Counted from the first letter of the stretch, positions 1 to 10,957 are shown. The stretch is DNA of 64,000 nucleotides from Halichondria panicea (GCF_963675165.1 NC_087377.1:14504198-14568197); one strand, 5' to 3'. The notes: a model not told the origin generated them from the sequence alone. Translations and numbers: made by a program.

Positions 1-13
1 TTGCTTGCTCACT

Positions 14-1150
14 TTTGTGATCGAGGGGGGTCAATTCTTGATTTGGTTGTGGCAGTAGTAGAATTCACAGGAATCTGAATTGGTGATAAGAAACATGTCT
101 TCATCATCATCGAGGGGACCGTATAGCGAGTATATAATTATTTCGAGAGTATAAATGTTCGCTGATTAGGCATGTATACCTCAAACATTTATACCCACGA
201 ATTTTATCGCATGCAAGCATGCTGCAGAATGGCTGCTATTCCGCGAAAACCTTTCTACCGGATATTCCGCGAACTTTTATACCCTTGAAATATACCCGCT
301 GGCCACTATATATACGGTATTAGTAATTATAGTTGTGACACATGCAAGAGTGCCACATGGGATAACAGATATTGGCTACTCGTGCAGACGTCAAAATGCA
401 ACAATGTGATCATGTGTAATACATGTGCCATTATTACCATAGCAAAAATGTATAGTCTGGTTCAAATGAATGAATAGCTTAATTTCTCAATTTCATGTCA
501 AAATGGTGAGATCACCTTACAGAAGAGTCTAACAGTTTCAGGACAGTATTCACCAACCAGACTCACTGACTCCTCGATCCCTCAACCGTCTGAGAGATAC
601 TTGTATACACTATAATTATAGCCTTAAGAATTTTGTCAGTTAAAAGGTTCATAGAATTAATTCTATGAAAGTATAAGTTTTCTATTCAAACTGTTGGGTT
701 ATCTCTTGCTATTGAAAATTGGTAACAATTCTCGCAATTAGTGGGAACAATAATAAATTATCTACTTGTATTTAGTTTCAGTGTATGATTGCGCTGTAAA
801 CAGGTAATTGGATCTATAGTGTGTGAATAATATGTTATGAACTGTTTGTAAACACTAAATACTTAGAAGCAAAGCATTTCATTTTATAGCGCGTACTTTT
901 CGAGGGCTTTATTGTCGTACATTAGCAATCTTTGACAAAAATTAGGTCCACGGAATGCTTAGCTATCGGAAGACACAACGTACCAATGGAGTGGAAACGA
1001 AATGTTTTAATTTAAAGGCTATACATTCCGCTATAATACGGTATAATACGGTAGTCTGCATGGACAAATGCTGTGGTGTATATAACCAGGGTATCACACT
1101 CCAGCTGGTTTGAAGCCAAGTGATCGGATTAAAATTGGTCAAAAGGTACA
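14..1150 (-). pseudogene. Scrambled fragments of a gene A paralogue
   Basis: Three short stretches match gene A exons on the minus strand. About 14-77 reads IPVNSTTATTK then PPRSQ, like gene A exon 10. About 533-590 matches the start of the Ig exon around the VGEHCPGTV region, with extra bases that break the frame. About 1105-1150 matches the last exon around the ILIRSL/PTRSVCSKPAE segment. Read 5' to 3' on the minus strand the order is exon 13, exon 1, exon 10, so this is not one intact gene. The exon 10 copy runs to the window edge, so another copy or gene may lie to the left. The matches were found by eye. Confidence 0.6.
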
Positions 1151-2000
1151 AATCACTAGGCCTGCATGCATGGGTGGATTATGCTAGCATAAAAGACAAT
1201 ACTGTATATATATATATATATACTTGTGCAACGACTGGGGCCTATGTTGTGTTTTGAAGGAATAATGTGGGAATAATAGGCGATTTGAAGAATAATAGGC
1301 AATTTGAAAAGAATAAAGGCTGTTTACTTGACATTAAAAATAGCATAATAGGTATTATCTCGAGCATAATCTACAAACCCCTACTCGAAAGTTGGTTTAT
1401 ACTACTGTCATTTGAACTAAAATCCACGAAACATTTACTTTGAACCATCCGCGAAAAGTAGTACCTCGAAAATAACCAGCTATACGGTATAGGTACTCTT
1501 GAGCATTGAGAATAATGCACCACTAGCTATATCAGTTGTATTCACTATCAACATTATTTTGGAAAGTAAACAAGTGTAATGATTTTGATGAAATGAAAGT
1601 CATGTAAATCAACAATCAGCCACACAAGTAAACAGTCCAAAAATGTACATATATGGCGAGATTCGATTCATAACCGTATTACTGTCAGGAATCAGGAGTG
1701 CTCAAAAGAGAGCTAGTACGTACTGCTCCACGTCACTGACCACTGTTATTATCATTTGCTGTATAATGTTGTATATTTCTAGGGTGTAAATGTTTGAAGT
1801 TTTCGCTAATTGCAAACATTAATTTATACACCTAAATTTAGTATATCGCATGATTGCATGCAATGGTTTTGGGTAAAGGTATATGCACTGTAAACAGGTT
1901 ATTGGGAAAGTATATGTGAATAGTAAATTATAAACATTATGTGTGACAAACACTAAATTCTTGGAATTCAAAATCAAGCACTTTCAGTTGTCTGAGTATG
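781..2000. repeat. Duplicated 3' flank of gene A
   Basis: The stretch about 781-880 (GCTGTAAACAGGT then AATTGG, later AACACTAAAT) is repeated about 1.07 kb away at about 1850-1985, each followed at a similar distance by a copy of the last gene A exon. It marks a tandem duplication of the gene's 3' end. The rest of 1151-2190 holds a short TA microsatellite at about 1204-1222, a decayed element with ends of the TATACGGTATAG type near 1410-1500, and no gene that I can support. Confidence 0.55.
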
Positions 2001-2193
2001 ATTTTCTAGCTACATATATATACACTTATAGCTAAAGGCATTCTCTCTTTTTAGCTTTAAGAGGGATCGAGCAGCACAGGAGTATTTTCACATTCAAGTG
2101 GGAGACCAGCCAATTGATCTGGATAACTGCAGTTGTAACTGTAGTATAATAGGTTTGTATTTCAAGGATACCAAGAAAATTAAATTAATAAAC

Positions 2194-5100
2194 TCACACT
2201 TCTGCTGGTTTGGAGCAAACTGATCGGGTTGGAATAGGTGGGGGAACAGAAGCCCCATGCTTGTACATACAATCTGGTATGTCATCAAAATTAAGCTCAA
2301 TTGGAAGACAACCTATAAGTAATACAGTAAACGATTATAACTATAATTATAATTATGCATAATTAAATGGATGGATGCACAGAAATTGTTTGTGGACATA
2401 ATAAGGTTAATTAGCTCACACCTGTTTCATAGACCTCCATAAGCAAGTTAGCAAGCTGTTCTTGTCCCACACTCTTTAAGGCATTACCTAGCTCCCTCCA
2501 TGTTGGCTTTCCATCACAATTCCTTATCCAGAAGTCAATCACTTCAGTAATTCCCTGAACGTCATTGCCAGCACAATAAGGCTCCACTTGCTCAATGTGA
2601 GTCTCTGGCACATTTAGAGCCTTTCCAATCTCTCTCCATTTGCCTTGAACTGATTTCAACTGTACCAAGACTCGGTCAAGATCGACTAACTTGTCAGCTT
2701 CAATCCCTGTGCAATAATGCCATATGCATTCAGTCATTAATACATGGTATGCACATAGTTATGCATACCCTTTGCAGCAGTTTTCTGAACTGGCTTTGGT
2801 TTAGGCATGGCTCTCGCTCTTGACTTAGTGGCTTCAAAGTCTACTGTTGTATAGTCCACTATCTTGGGGTCAAGCAAGTATCCAGTTGACTGACTGGGAA
2901 GTGTACTAACTTCAGAGTAAACTGGACCTTGTGTCTGGTAGCACGCACGTATGAAATTGTGAAATAATTATAAACTGAAAAGTTACTCACCTGTGATCGA
3001 GGGATAAAAATTCTATCATATTCTGATTCGAATTTGGTCGTGGCAGTGGTGGAATTCACAGGAATCTGAATGATAAATATAATACACCATGGATGCATTA
3101 TTATATTCATAGCAATTTATGCCTTACTTGTGGGAAGTGTCTCAGTTGATCAAAAGTCGGCTCATTGACGACTGGAAGTCGACCTGTGATTGTCCATTTA
3201 ATGTTATTCATCCACAACTGTTACAATCAAAACTATTACAATGTAATCTCTAATTATTTACCTGTTTCATAGACCTCAAGGAACTGTCTGGCTAGTTCTT
3301 CTTCACCCACTAATTTCAAAGCATTTGCCAGCACTATCCATGTTGGTCGTCCACTGCAGTTCCGCATCCAAAAGTCAATCATCTCTTTCAATCCAGCACT
3401 TGAATTATCTTTACAGCGTTCTTCCACTTGTTCAATGTGAGCTGTCGGAATGGAAAGGGCAAATCCAATTTCTTTCCATTTTATCTGTACTGTCTTCAGT
3501 TGTAATAAGCTCTGATCCAAATTTAACAACTTGTCAGCTTCTGTAACTGGATGTAAGAAAGGATATTATTAATTGTACATATTCATAAGAACATTTCATT
3601 TTGTGAAGATTATCTTTCACCTCTTTCCTCTAGAACCAACACCGCTCTACTTTCGGAAGCTTCAATATCCACCATAGCGTAGCTCACAGAATGATTGTCA
3701 TATGGGTTTCCATCGACTTCCTGTGGACAACATAGAAATATCGTATCATGCATGTGAGACACTTGAGTTTGACACTTTTACCGGTTCATCTGATGGCTGT
3801 GTCTTTGTTCTCTCTGCATGTATAGAAAAAGGATTCAGTGTAATGCAGTTGGTAAGACATTCTTACTCTTTTTTATTCTGAAATTTTTAGAGCGCATTTT
3901 CAGCAGTACGATCAAAAGAATGACCACTATGATCGCAACAACAATTCCTCCCGCAGAACCGAGTATCGATTGTATCAATACTCTTGAATTTGCTGTATTT
4001 AAACAATAATTTTGTTATAATTTTATTTGTGTTATAAATGATCATGAATTGACTGATTTGGAATTTTACCTTGTCCTAAACAATTTAGGTCTTCAAGGTC
4101 TGAACTCCACTGGTACATACTATTACAGGCAATGAAATGTGGTCCAATGAGCTTGTATCCTTCTTCACACCAAAATGTGATAGTTAAATTTTCACCAGTG
4201 CTCGTGTAGGAATATTTGAGTAATAAGTTGTTGGTTAGCCTTTTTGGAAGTGCACTGCATTTCTCTGCATATACAAGTATATATAGCATACACGTTATTT
4301 TAAAAAACACTATACTATGTATTTATAATTGAGGGGAGAGTGATCCAACCCACAAAACCATGCAGTATTATAATTATACAGGAGGATAATTTCAAAGACT
4401 ATTTTCCTATTATTTTTTGGAGGATTATGTGCAGCATTTTACTTTGTATTGGCCACTCAGCATGTCTTCAATTTTATTACTGTTATGTAGTTAATACTAC
4501 CTTCTTCACAAAGTAGGTCAGCAGGATTTGGCACCCACTCTCCTCTTCCTGAAACTTTAATACACATTGCTGTTCTTGGGTGACTGGGAAGTAGACCATT
4601 ATCACACTGTAGCACAATTTCTGACCCTTCCGTGAAATCAGACTCAGTCGATAAAATTGTAAAGCTCCCGTTGATAAGAGTGGAAGGTGTATCACACACA
4701 ATAGCACCAGCTTGGGGATAAATGAGTAAATATATATGAGTTATAACTATAAAGTAGATCTAATACCTGGTATGCTGCTACTGTATGTAGTGATATTACT
4801 AGTCCCTATGTTGTTTTTAGCTTGAAGGGCGACAACATAGATTCCAGTTTCCAAAACTTCAAAGGATACAGAGCAAGTTGGTGTGCATACTCTACTACTG
4901 TTCACAATTTTATTGTCATTTGTACCATCAAAGAGAATTAGGGAAACATTGTAAAGGATCTCCTCTTGGTATTGTGAACATTTAGCCTGCAAAGTATTAA
5001 AATGCAGTTAACTTGCGGCATATTTTTATGAACTTACGTATTGATTCCAAGTGACTGTCAGTATAAAAGTATTGATGCTCACACTGAAATTATAGACATT

Positions 5101-5571
5101 GGGTACTGTCTCTTCTACTATTGAGATGTTCACTAAGGTTTCATTGAAGTTTTGTGCATCACCACATCTGATCTTAAAAACCTTCTGTACCCCAATGGCT
5201 ATTTGAGAAATATCTAAAGAAAGAACTGATGAGAAATTTGCAAAGATTCTCAAAATTTTGTCCTGGGACAACTCAACAAGTTCGACAGATGCAGAGACCA
5301 ATGTTGAGTCATTAAAGACTTTTGTGGTCTCATTCACACTATCAGTATCAAAGCGTTTGAGCAAATACATGTTGTCATCATGGTAGAACTTCCACTCTAG
5401 CAGTGTGAGGTCCACTCCTTCACAGAACAGTCTGACAGTTCCAGGACAGTGTTCACCAACCAGACTCACTCCTCCCTCAACAGTCAGAGACACTGATGAT
5501 GAGTACACCTCTCCATTGATTATTGAAAATAATATGACTAGCAGATCTATTACACTTGCAATTAGAGTCAT
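2194..5571 (-). CDS. Gene A: Ig-FN3-Sushi2-TM receptor with two ITIM-Death domain modules
   Basis: Single-pass receptor, predicted 800 aa. Exons (minus): 5571-5038, 4986-4767, 4710-4501, 4264-4070, 3992-3867, 3813-3782, 3720-3621, 3546-3262, 3183-3128, 3065-2991, 2934-2769, 2706-2422, 2312-2194. All have GT..AG borders, matching phases and a total divisible by three. Order: signal peptide (LLVILFSIINGEVYS), Ig-like domain (GEHCPGTVRLFCEG then LEWKF), FN3 split by an intron, two Sushi domains, and a TM segment (GGIVVAIIVVILLIVLLK). The cytoplasmic part has motif VSYAMV, Death domain 1 (KWKEIGFALSIP, MIDFWMRN), motif VDYTTV and Death domain 2 (KWREIGKALNVP). Both tyrosines fit the ITIM consensus [SILV]xYxx[VIL]. 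The two Death exons are both 285 nt. The end at 2194 is a TGA overlapping a possible GTGAGT donor, so a further exon is possible. Death domains couple to adaptors and ITIM motifs recruit SH2 phosphatases in known families; the role here is inferred. Confidence 0.85.
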
Positions 5572-5589
5572 ATCATATGCTCTTAGTGT

Positions 5590-6404
5590 TTAGGCCTAGC
5601 TCTCAGTCTGTGAGTAGATTCTACAGTAGTTGTTTATTAGGAAACAGCTCTAGCTTGGCACTAGCCTCGACTCCAGCCCCTTCAATCATAGATACTATAA
5701 ATTACAGTATCTATGCTTTAATCATAGATACTATAAATTTATAGTTTCAATAGTGGCCTGGTAAACTGTTGGAGCGTGGGTGGAAATATTTACCGTATTT
5801 TATCTCATTGAACGTTAAAATAGTATTTTATCTTATTGAACGATGTGATAAAGAACAGAAAAAAGAAAAAGGAGAGGCTACCTCTCTGTATATACTGTAG
5901 ACAGAGACAGCTAAGTAAAACCTCAGCTCTGTACATTTAGCCATTAACTTGAGGCTCGGATCAGATATACACTCAGGCGACAAGTCAATCTCATAAGAAA
6001 TTAGTTAAACCTGTGGGTAAAAAATAAATGTGGATAAGTACGTACAGTGGCTGCGACGTAACATAATGTGAGGACTACTTATTGATTTACACAATAGATT
6101 TACCATTGAAAGCACTATCCATTAATACACACTCAAGCAACAAGTCCCTCGGATCGGATACACACTCAGGCGACAAGTCCCTCGGATTGTAAACACATTC
6201 AGGCAACACATTTCTCGGATCAGATACCACGTACTTACTCTGTGACCAATTTTCGGCAAATGTCACAACAATGCTTCCTTCCAAAGAGAATGGCACTGAA
6301 CGTCAAACAGACACACCAACACTTTGAAGATGGCTTCACTCAGAGAAACAAGAGGAGAAATCACCACCACAGCACTTCTTTCAGAGAGAGGTTCACTGGT
6401 CCTG
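5590..6404. repeat. Gene-free spacer with an imperfect ~33-bp minisatellite
   Basis: Around 5951-6235 a unit of about 33 bp (GGATCAGATACACACTCAGG, CGACAAGTCCCTC type) recurs about four times with variation. It translates on the minus strand as repeated SDPRDLLPECV-like peptides, which I treat as a repeat effect rather than a gene. At 5680-5740 the phrase ATCATAGATACTATAAAT is duplicated. No exon was recognised elsewhere here. Confidence 0.5.
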
Positions 6405-7379
6405 TCAAGCTTCACATACTAAAGCTGATGGGAAGCTCTAATTAAAGCGGCAAGTACCTCGGTTCGGGGATACATAGCCTCGATCCCAGGCCGCTCTTCC
6501 TCAAAGAGAGGGCCTGGTATCGACTGTTTGCGCATGCGCCACATAATCCCCAGAAACTGGGGACTCCGGATATCATCGTATAATGCTCAGTAAAACCATG
6601 ACGTCACAACGAACGGAAGTGGGTTGAAGAAAGTGGAGAAGAAGGTTTCTAGCCCGTGTGATAGCATTCTAATAGCTACCCTTAGCCTGTTATGTTAACA
6701 AAGAACTCACAGCCTGCAACAGTGTGGATGGCAATGTCTGAACGAAGGGAAGGCTGACAATAGCCTATATGGACAGGCCACGCCCATCTGACACTAACCT
6801 TGGTGAAATTCTACATGTAGACTCTATCAGAAGAAATAGCATGCTGTAACCAAACGTACAGCTCTGTCTCTAGCTAGCTAGCTATATAGCTCTGTGTATG
6901 TAGTGTTCTTTGTGTGTATATGTTATTCAGGATATTTTTCGGGTAAAATGTCAGTTTAATGGAAACATTACGGGGAAATTATCCAATAATTTTGCGCATG
7001 CGCAAACAGTCAGTAGCAGGCCTCCTTTTGAGGCCTTGTGAAGGAGGCTAGGCAAGAGTTTATGATAGAGAGAGAGTATCGAACGTAGGCATACTGTGTA
7101 TCAGATGTATGCGGAGAGTAACGTGACTTCCTGTATCTGTCACAAGCTTGGAATTTGCACACTGACCAATCCAAGCGTGGGTGATGTAATCTATCAACCC
7201 ATCCAAGTGTGGGTGATGTAATCTACTTTCTTGATAGATGACATCACCCACACTTGGATTGGTCAGTGTGCAAATTGTGACAGATACAGGAAGTATGGCG
7301 CGCCGTGTGTTTCAATAACAATGTCTGCATATACATAGGCGTGTCCTGGTGTGAATATACCGACATAGCATGCACGTGC

Positions 7380-7875
7380 AATGATCGCCTTATGCAGTGA
7401 TCATGTCTGCACATGCAACCATTAGTCTCTGCACATGCAGTGATCATGTCTGCACATGCAACCATTAGTCTCTGCGCATGCAGTGATCATGTCTGCACAT
7501 GCAACCATTAGTCTCTGCGTGTGCAGTGATCATGTCTGCACATGCAACCATTAGTCTCTGCACATGCAACCATTAGTCTCTGCACATGCAACCATTAGTC
7601 TCTGCACATGCAGTGATCATGTCTGCACATGCAACCATTAGTCTCTGCACATGCAGTGATCATGTCTGCACATGCAACCATTAGTCTCTGCATGCGTGTG
7701 CAGTGATCATGTCTGCACATGCAGTGATCATGTCTGCACATGCAACCATTAATCTCTGCACATGCAGTGATCATGTCTGCACATGCAACCATTAGTCTCT
7801 GCACATGCAGTGATCATGTCTGCACATGCAACCATTAGTCTGTGCACATGCAGTGATCATGTCTGCACATGCAAA
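7380..7875 (-). repeat. Left array of 43-bp tandem repeats
   Basis: About eleven copies, some shortened, of a 43-bp unit containing AACCATTAGTCTCTGCACAT and GCAGTGATCATGTCTGCACA. Copies vary by a few bases and some lack half a unit. The array is inverted relative to the one at 8047-8700. Confidence 0.85.
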
Positions 7876-8046
7876 TGTGTTCCAGCCGAGTACTTCAATG
7901 GCAGATTCGTCTTCATCCATGTCCATATCATCTATTATATCTATCATTAATTTTTAATACATCTTTGATACACGTGCTTTAAATAGAGCTGCTGCATCAG
8001 GTCAAAGTATATGTTTCTCAATGGGACTCAGGTACACCTGTACTGT

Positions 8047-8700
8047 ACTGCATGTGCAGAGATTAATGGTTGCATGTGCAGACATGATCACTGCATGTGC
8101 AGAGACTAATGGTTGCATGTGCAGACATGATCACTGCATGTGCAGAGACTAATGGTTGCATGTGCAGACATGATCACTGCATGTGCAGAGACTAATGGTT
8201 GCATGTGCAGACATGATCACTGCATGTGCAGAGACTAATGGTTGCATGTGCAGACATGATCACTGCATGTGCAGAGACTAATGGTTGCATGTGCAGACAT
8301 GATCACTGCATGTGCAGAGACTAATGGTTGCATGTGCAGACATGATCACTGCATGTGCAGAGACTAATGGTTGCATGTGCAGACATGATCACTGCATGTG
8401 CAGAGACTAATGGTTGCATGTGCAGACATGATCACTGCATGTGCAGAGACTAATGGTTGCATGTGCAGACATGATCACTGCATGTGCAGAGACTAATGGT
8501 TGCATGTGCAGACATGATCACTGCATGTGCAGAGACTAATGGTTGCATGTGCAGACATGATCACTGCATGTGCAGAGACTAATGGTTGCATGTGCAGACA
8601 TGATCACTACACACGCAGAGACTAATGGTTGCATGTGCAGACATGATCACTGCATGTGCAGAGACTAATGGTTGCATGTGCAGACATGATCACTGCATAA
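8047..8700 (+). repeat. Right array of 43-bp tandem repeats
   Basis: About fifteen nearly identical 43-bp units (GCATGTGCAGAGACTAATGG followed by TTGCATGTGCAGACATGATC and ACT). They are more uniform than the left array; one diverged copy near 8606 has ACTACACACGCAGAG. Confidence 0.9.
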
Positions 8701-9314
8701 GGCGATCATTGCACGTGCATGCTATGTCGGTATATTCACACCAGGACACGCCTATGTATATGCAGACATTTTATTGAAACACACGGCGCGCCATAAGGAA
8801 GTCACGTTACTCTCCGCATACATCTGATGTACAGTATGCCTATGTTCGATACTCTCTCTCATAAACTCTTGGGCTAGGGGATACATAGCCTCGATCCCAG
8901 GCCAATCCGTCTCTAATTGAACGCTAGGTCGCCTCCTCGGCCTGGTATTGATTGTATCTGGGCGTGACCGGAAACTGGTAAGTATCAGCTATGTACTGTA
9001 AAATCTTCAGTTCATACAGTTGGCTAAAAATACAGCGATAATGATATAATGACACTAGAAATTAATACTGTGCACAGCAGTACTGCGTCCATAATAAATG
9101 CAGATGTTTAGAAGCGAAGATCTCAAACAAGAGCTTCCAGAAAGACTTAATAAATACTGCGTTGGATATGCCTGCTAAGCCTTCAGGTGGCATAACAAAG
9201 ATTGTGTGTTCACAGTGCATCAAGAGACAGTAGAATCCTGACGTCACTGGTCAGGATAGCAACCATAAGTGTTGAAAGAGCCATTCCACGTCAGTAGTTT
9301 TAGTGCAGGTAGTT

Positions 9315-9786
9315 CTATAAGATCGGACCCTTGGGAAGGACACGAGTGGCACTGGGGCATCCTCTTTCAATGAGTTCACACCCATCAGCTATAGGAGGAG
9401 TACAACGGGGGTTGGAGGGGAAGGTTCCATTTTGCTCCTGTATACAAATTAGTATGAACTTAAATTCACCATTCCACTATACATTTTGTAACTCACAGTG
9501 ATGGTCCACACAAAACTAGCCACGATCCCAGGCCGCACTTCCTTGAAGGCCGGTGAAGGAAGCTAACACAACACTAGTGCCAGTGCCGTAATGTCATATC
9601 TTAATCCAGATACCAAGGATTGGACTATAGGCTATAGTGTACAATTTCCAATGATGAAAGGGTATTATTGATTTATATCGCTCACCTTGACAATACATCC
9701 CAGGCCCAGCCACTTGTGGACACCCCTGAGCATAGTATACAAGAGATCGATGGCCAGAGTCTGAGGATAGACTCTACCAAGTGTAT
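9315..9786 (-). CDS. Two exon-like segments of unknown function inside element 2
   Basis: Exon-like segment 9786-9686 reads TLGRVYPQTLAIDLLYTMLR and continues GVHKWLGLGCIVK. It ends AAG before a GTGAGC donor. Segment 9437-9315 follows a TATACAG acceptor in the same phase, starts EQNGTFPSNPRCTPPIADGC, continues ELIERGCPSATRVLPKGPIL and stops. The 5' part is not resolved. I do not recognise the family. It could be the tail of a transposon protein or a captured host exon. Coding status rests only on splice signals and frame. Confidence 0.35.
9520..9572. mobile_element. Small TAGCC-type hairpin inside element 2
   Basis: TAGCCACGATCCCAGGCC at about 9521 is followed by a short internal palindrome (CTTCCTTGAAGGCCGGTGAAGGAAG) and GCTA. 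It lies in the presumed intron between the exon-like segments at 9686 and 9437. Confidence 0.45.
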
Positions 9787-10440
9787 CTGGCAATCAATGG
9801 TCTAATCAAGCGCTTGTATTAAATTGTGTAGTCAATCAAAGGTAGCCACTGATAGCAGAAACTTGAGAACCTAGGTCTGTTCTTTCATAAGAGTGATGCT
9901 CTTTCTTCCTTCGCACAAGACAGCTCCTCACACTCTAGCTAGCTAAGCCTATATCTATGACAAACTAAACTTGCAAAGAATAGACCTATGACACGGATTT
10001 CTTTGTGATTTATCGGTGATTTTACGGAGTAAGTATGCTTACATACACTATTAGTGTTTCTATTCGCTCCACCTTGCTCAGGTATTCGCTCTTTTTTAGC
10101 GAATACCTGAGCAACCACAGCAACCACAGCACATGCCCAGATACACGCCCAGATACAATCAATACCAGGCCGAGGAGGCGACCTAGCGTTCAATTAGAGA
10201 CGGATCGGCCTGGGATCGAGGCTGGGGATACATTACTTTTTTCAAAATTCCAACTATCGCACATTTTTGTTTTTTGGATTATTACGTCATCATTGCAAGA
10301 GCTACGATGTTGCCAGCTTGTTCCTAAGGCATGTAAGTCGGCTTGTTGTAGGGTCAGATTCTGCATAACGCTGTTTGTTTTTTGCTTACCGTGGTGCTAA
10401 ATCGTTCGAAAATCCGTGTTGTTCGAAGTTCCATTGTTTA

Positions 10441-10650
10441 CTCTAATTCTGGCGCATGCGTAAACAGTGTTTACCAGGCCGCCTTTCTCTGTGGTCTGGA
10501 ATCAAGGCTAGCTTGGCACATGCAGTCATGCTACTATTAAATCGTAATTTCCCTGCTACTAGATCTAGTACCGTATATTATCAGGAGTGCACTCCTGATA
10601 TTATACATGGGTTTTCTTAGCCTCGATCCCAGGCCGAGTTTTCCGAGGGG
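10441..10650. mobile_element. Partial TAGCCTCG-family ends
   Basis: 10452-10510 (GCGCATGCGTAAACAG ... GGAATCAAGGCTAG) resembles the right end of element 1. 10618-10640 (TTAGCCTCGATCCCAGGCCG) is a fresh left end without a matched partner nearby. In between lies AT-rich sequence and the short palindrome AGTGCACTCCTGATA. Confidence 0.5.
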
Positions 10651-10674
10651 TCCGCAACGGGCCAAAATTCTGTA

Positions 10675-10850
10675 CAAGATTCTGGAATCTTAAGATTCCA
10701 AGGAGATTCCGATGAGATTCTGAGATTCCATTCAGGATTCCAAGATTCCTGAGATTCCATTAAGATTTCAAGATTCCATTGAAGATTCCAAGATTTCTAG
10801 AAGATTTCAAGATTCCATTCAAGATTCCAAGATTCCTATAAGACTTTGGC
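10675..10850. repeat. GATTCC-type minisatellite
   Basis: An imperfect repeat built from AAGATTCC, TGAGATTCC and CATTCAAGATTCC runs for about 175 bp. A short outlier of the same type is at about 12060-12115. Confidence 0.8.
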
Positions 10851-10894
10851 TAGTCCTGGGCGTGGCCTTTCTGAAGATTGTGGGCCACGCCCTG

Positions 10895-10957
10895 ATCTAG
10901 TCGATCGCCGCCCCCCTTCTTCTGGGCAACGGTAGAGGGCGGCGGCGATCGACTATA
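10895..10957. repeat. GC-rich hairpin
   Basis: GTCGATCGCCGCC pairs with GGCGGCGATCGAC across a loop that includes CCCTTCTTCTGGGCAACGG. It is clearly more GC-rich than its surroundings. 10960-11470 holds no gene that I can see. Confidence 0.6.

Larger units (their letters stand above)
7053..8871. mobile_element. Foldback element with repeat-array arms
   Basis: The two outer arms are inverted copies: CAAGAGTTTATGA at 7053 mirrors TCATAAACTCTTG ending at 8871. The next ~300 bp (TCGAACGTAGGCATACTG, GCGGAGAGTAACGTGACTTC, GGCGCGCCGTGTGTTTC, CCTGGTGTGAATATACC) recur in reverse order on the right, apart from extra sequence at about 7130-7280 in the left arm. Inside, both arms turn into arrays of a 43-bp unit pointing in opposite directions around a unique core at about 7876-8046. 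GGCTAGG flanks both ends (7046-7052, 8872-8878), a likely 7-bp target duplication. The structure is like Drosophila FB/Galileo foldbacks; no transposase is visible. Confidence 0.75.
6475..8876. mobile_element. TAGCCTCG-family element 1 (about 0.58 kb before a foldback insertion)
   Basis: The left end is TAGCCTCGATCCCAGGCC; the right end (about 6990-7050, then 8872-8876) ends GGAGGCTA. Both arms share an inner GACTGTTTGCGCATGCGC block, about 50 bp in on each side. Flanking 9-bp target copies are GGGGATACA at 6466-6474 and 8877-8885. A foldback element has landed in its right border, so the end and its target copy are separated. No coding capacity seen. It appears to be a non-autonomous relative of the transposon at 45399-48581. 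Confidence 0.7.
8886..10223. mobile_element. TAGCCTCG-family element 2 with ~80-bp inverted repeats
   Basis: The left arm 8886-8966 and right arm 10140-10223 are inverted copies (CCGTCTCTAATTGAACGCTA, GGTCGCCTCCTCGGCCTGGT, CAATACCAGGCC). Flanks are GGGGATACA at 8877-8885 and 10224-10232, the right terminal A being lost. It directly abuts the right target copy of element 1. It carries two exon-like open segments (9315-9786, minus) and a small hairpin insertion. Confidence 0.75.
6405..10440 (+). repeat. Interspersed repeat split by nested transposons (halves 6405-6474 and 10233-10440)
   Basis: 6405-6474 and 10233-10440 are two halves of one repeat whose uninterrupted relative lies at about 34985-35345 in opposite orientation. 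In the intact copy the join reads ...GGTTCAGGGATACATTACTC...; here the same point carries GGGGATACA three times with two transposons between. This gives an empty-site comparison inside the window. Confidence 0.75.

Noticed and set aside
7244-7804. Open frames reading CADMITACAETNGCMCRHD-type repeats
   Set aside because: They are translations of the 43-bp tandem array with period 43, frame drifting between units, and no splice or start context.
7380-8700. CRISPR-like repeat array
   Set aside because: The repeats are contiguous with no unique spacers, arranged as inverted arms of a foldback element in a eukaryotic genome.
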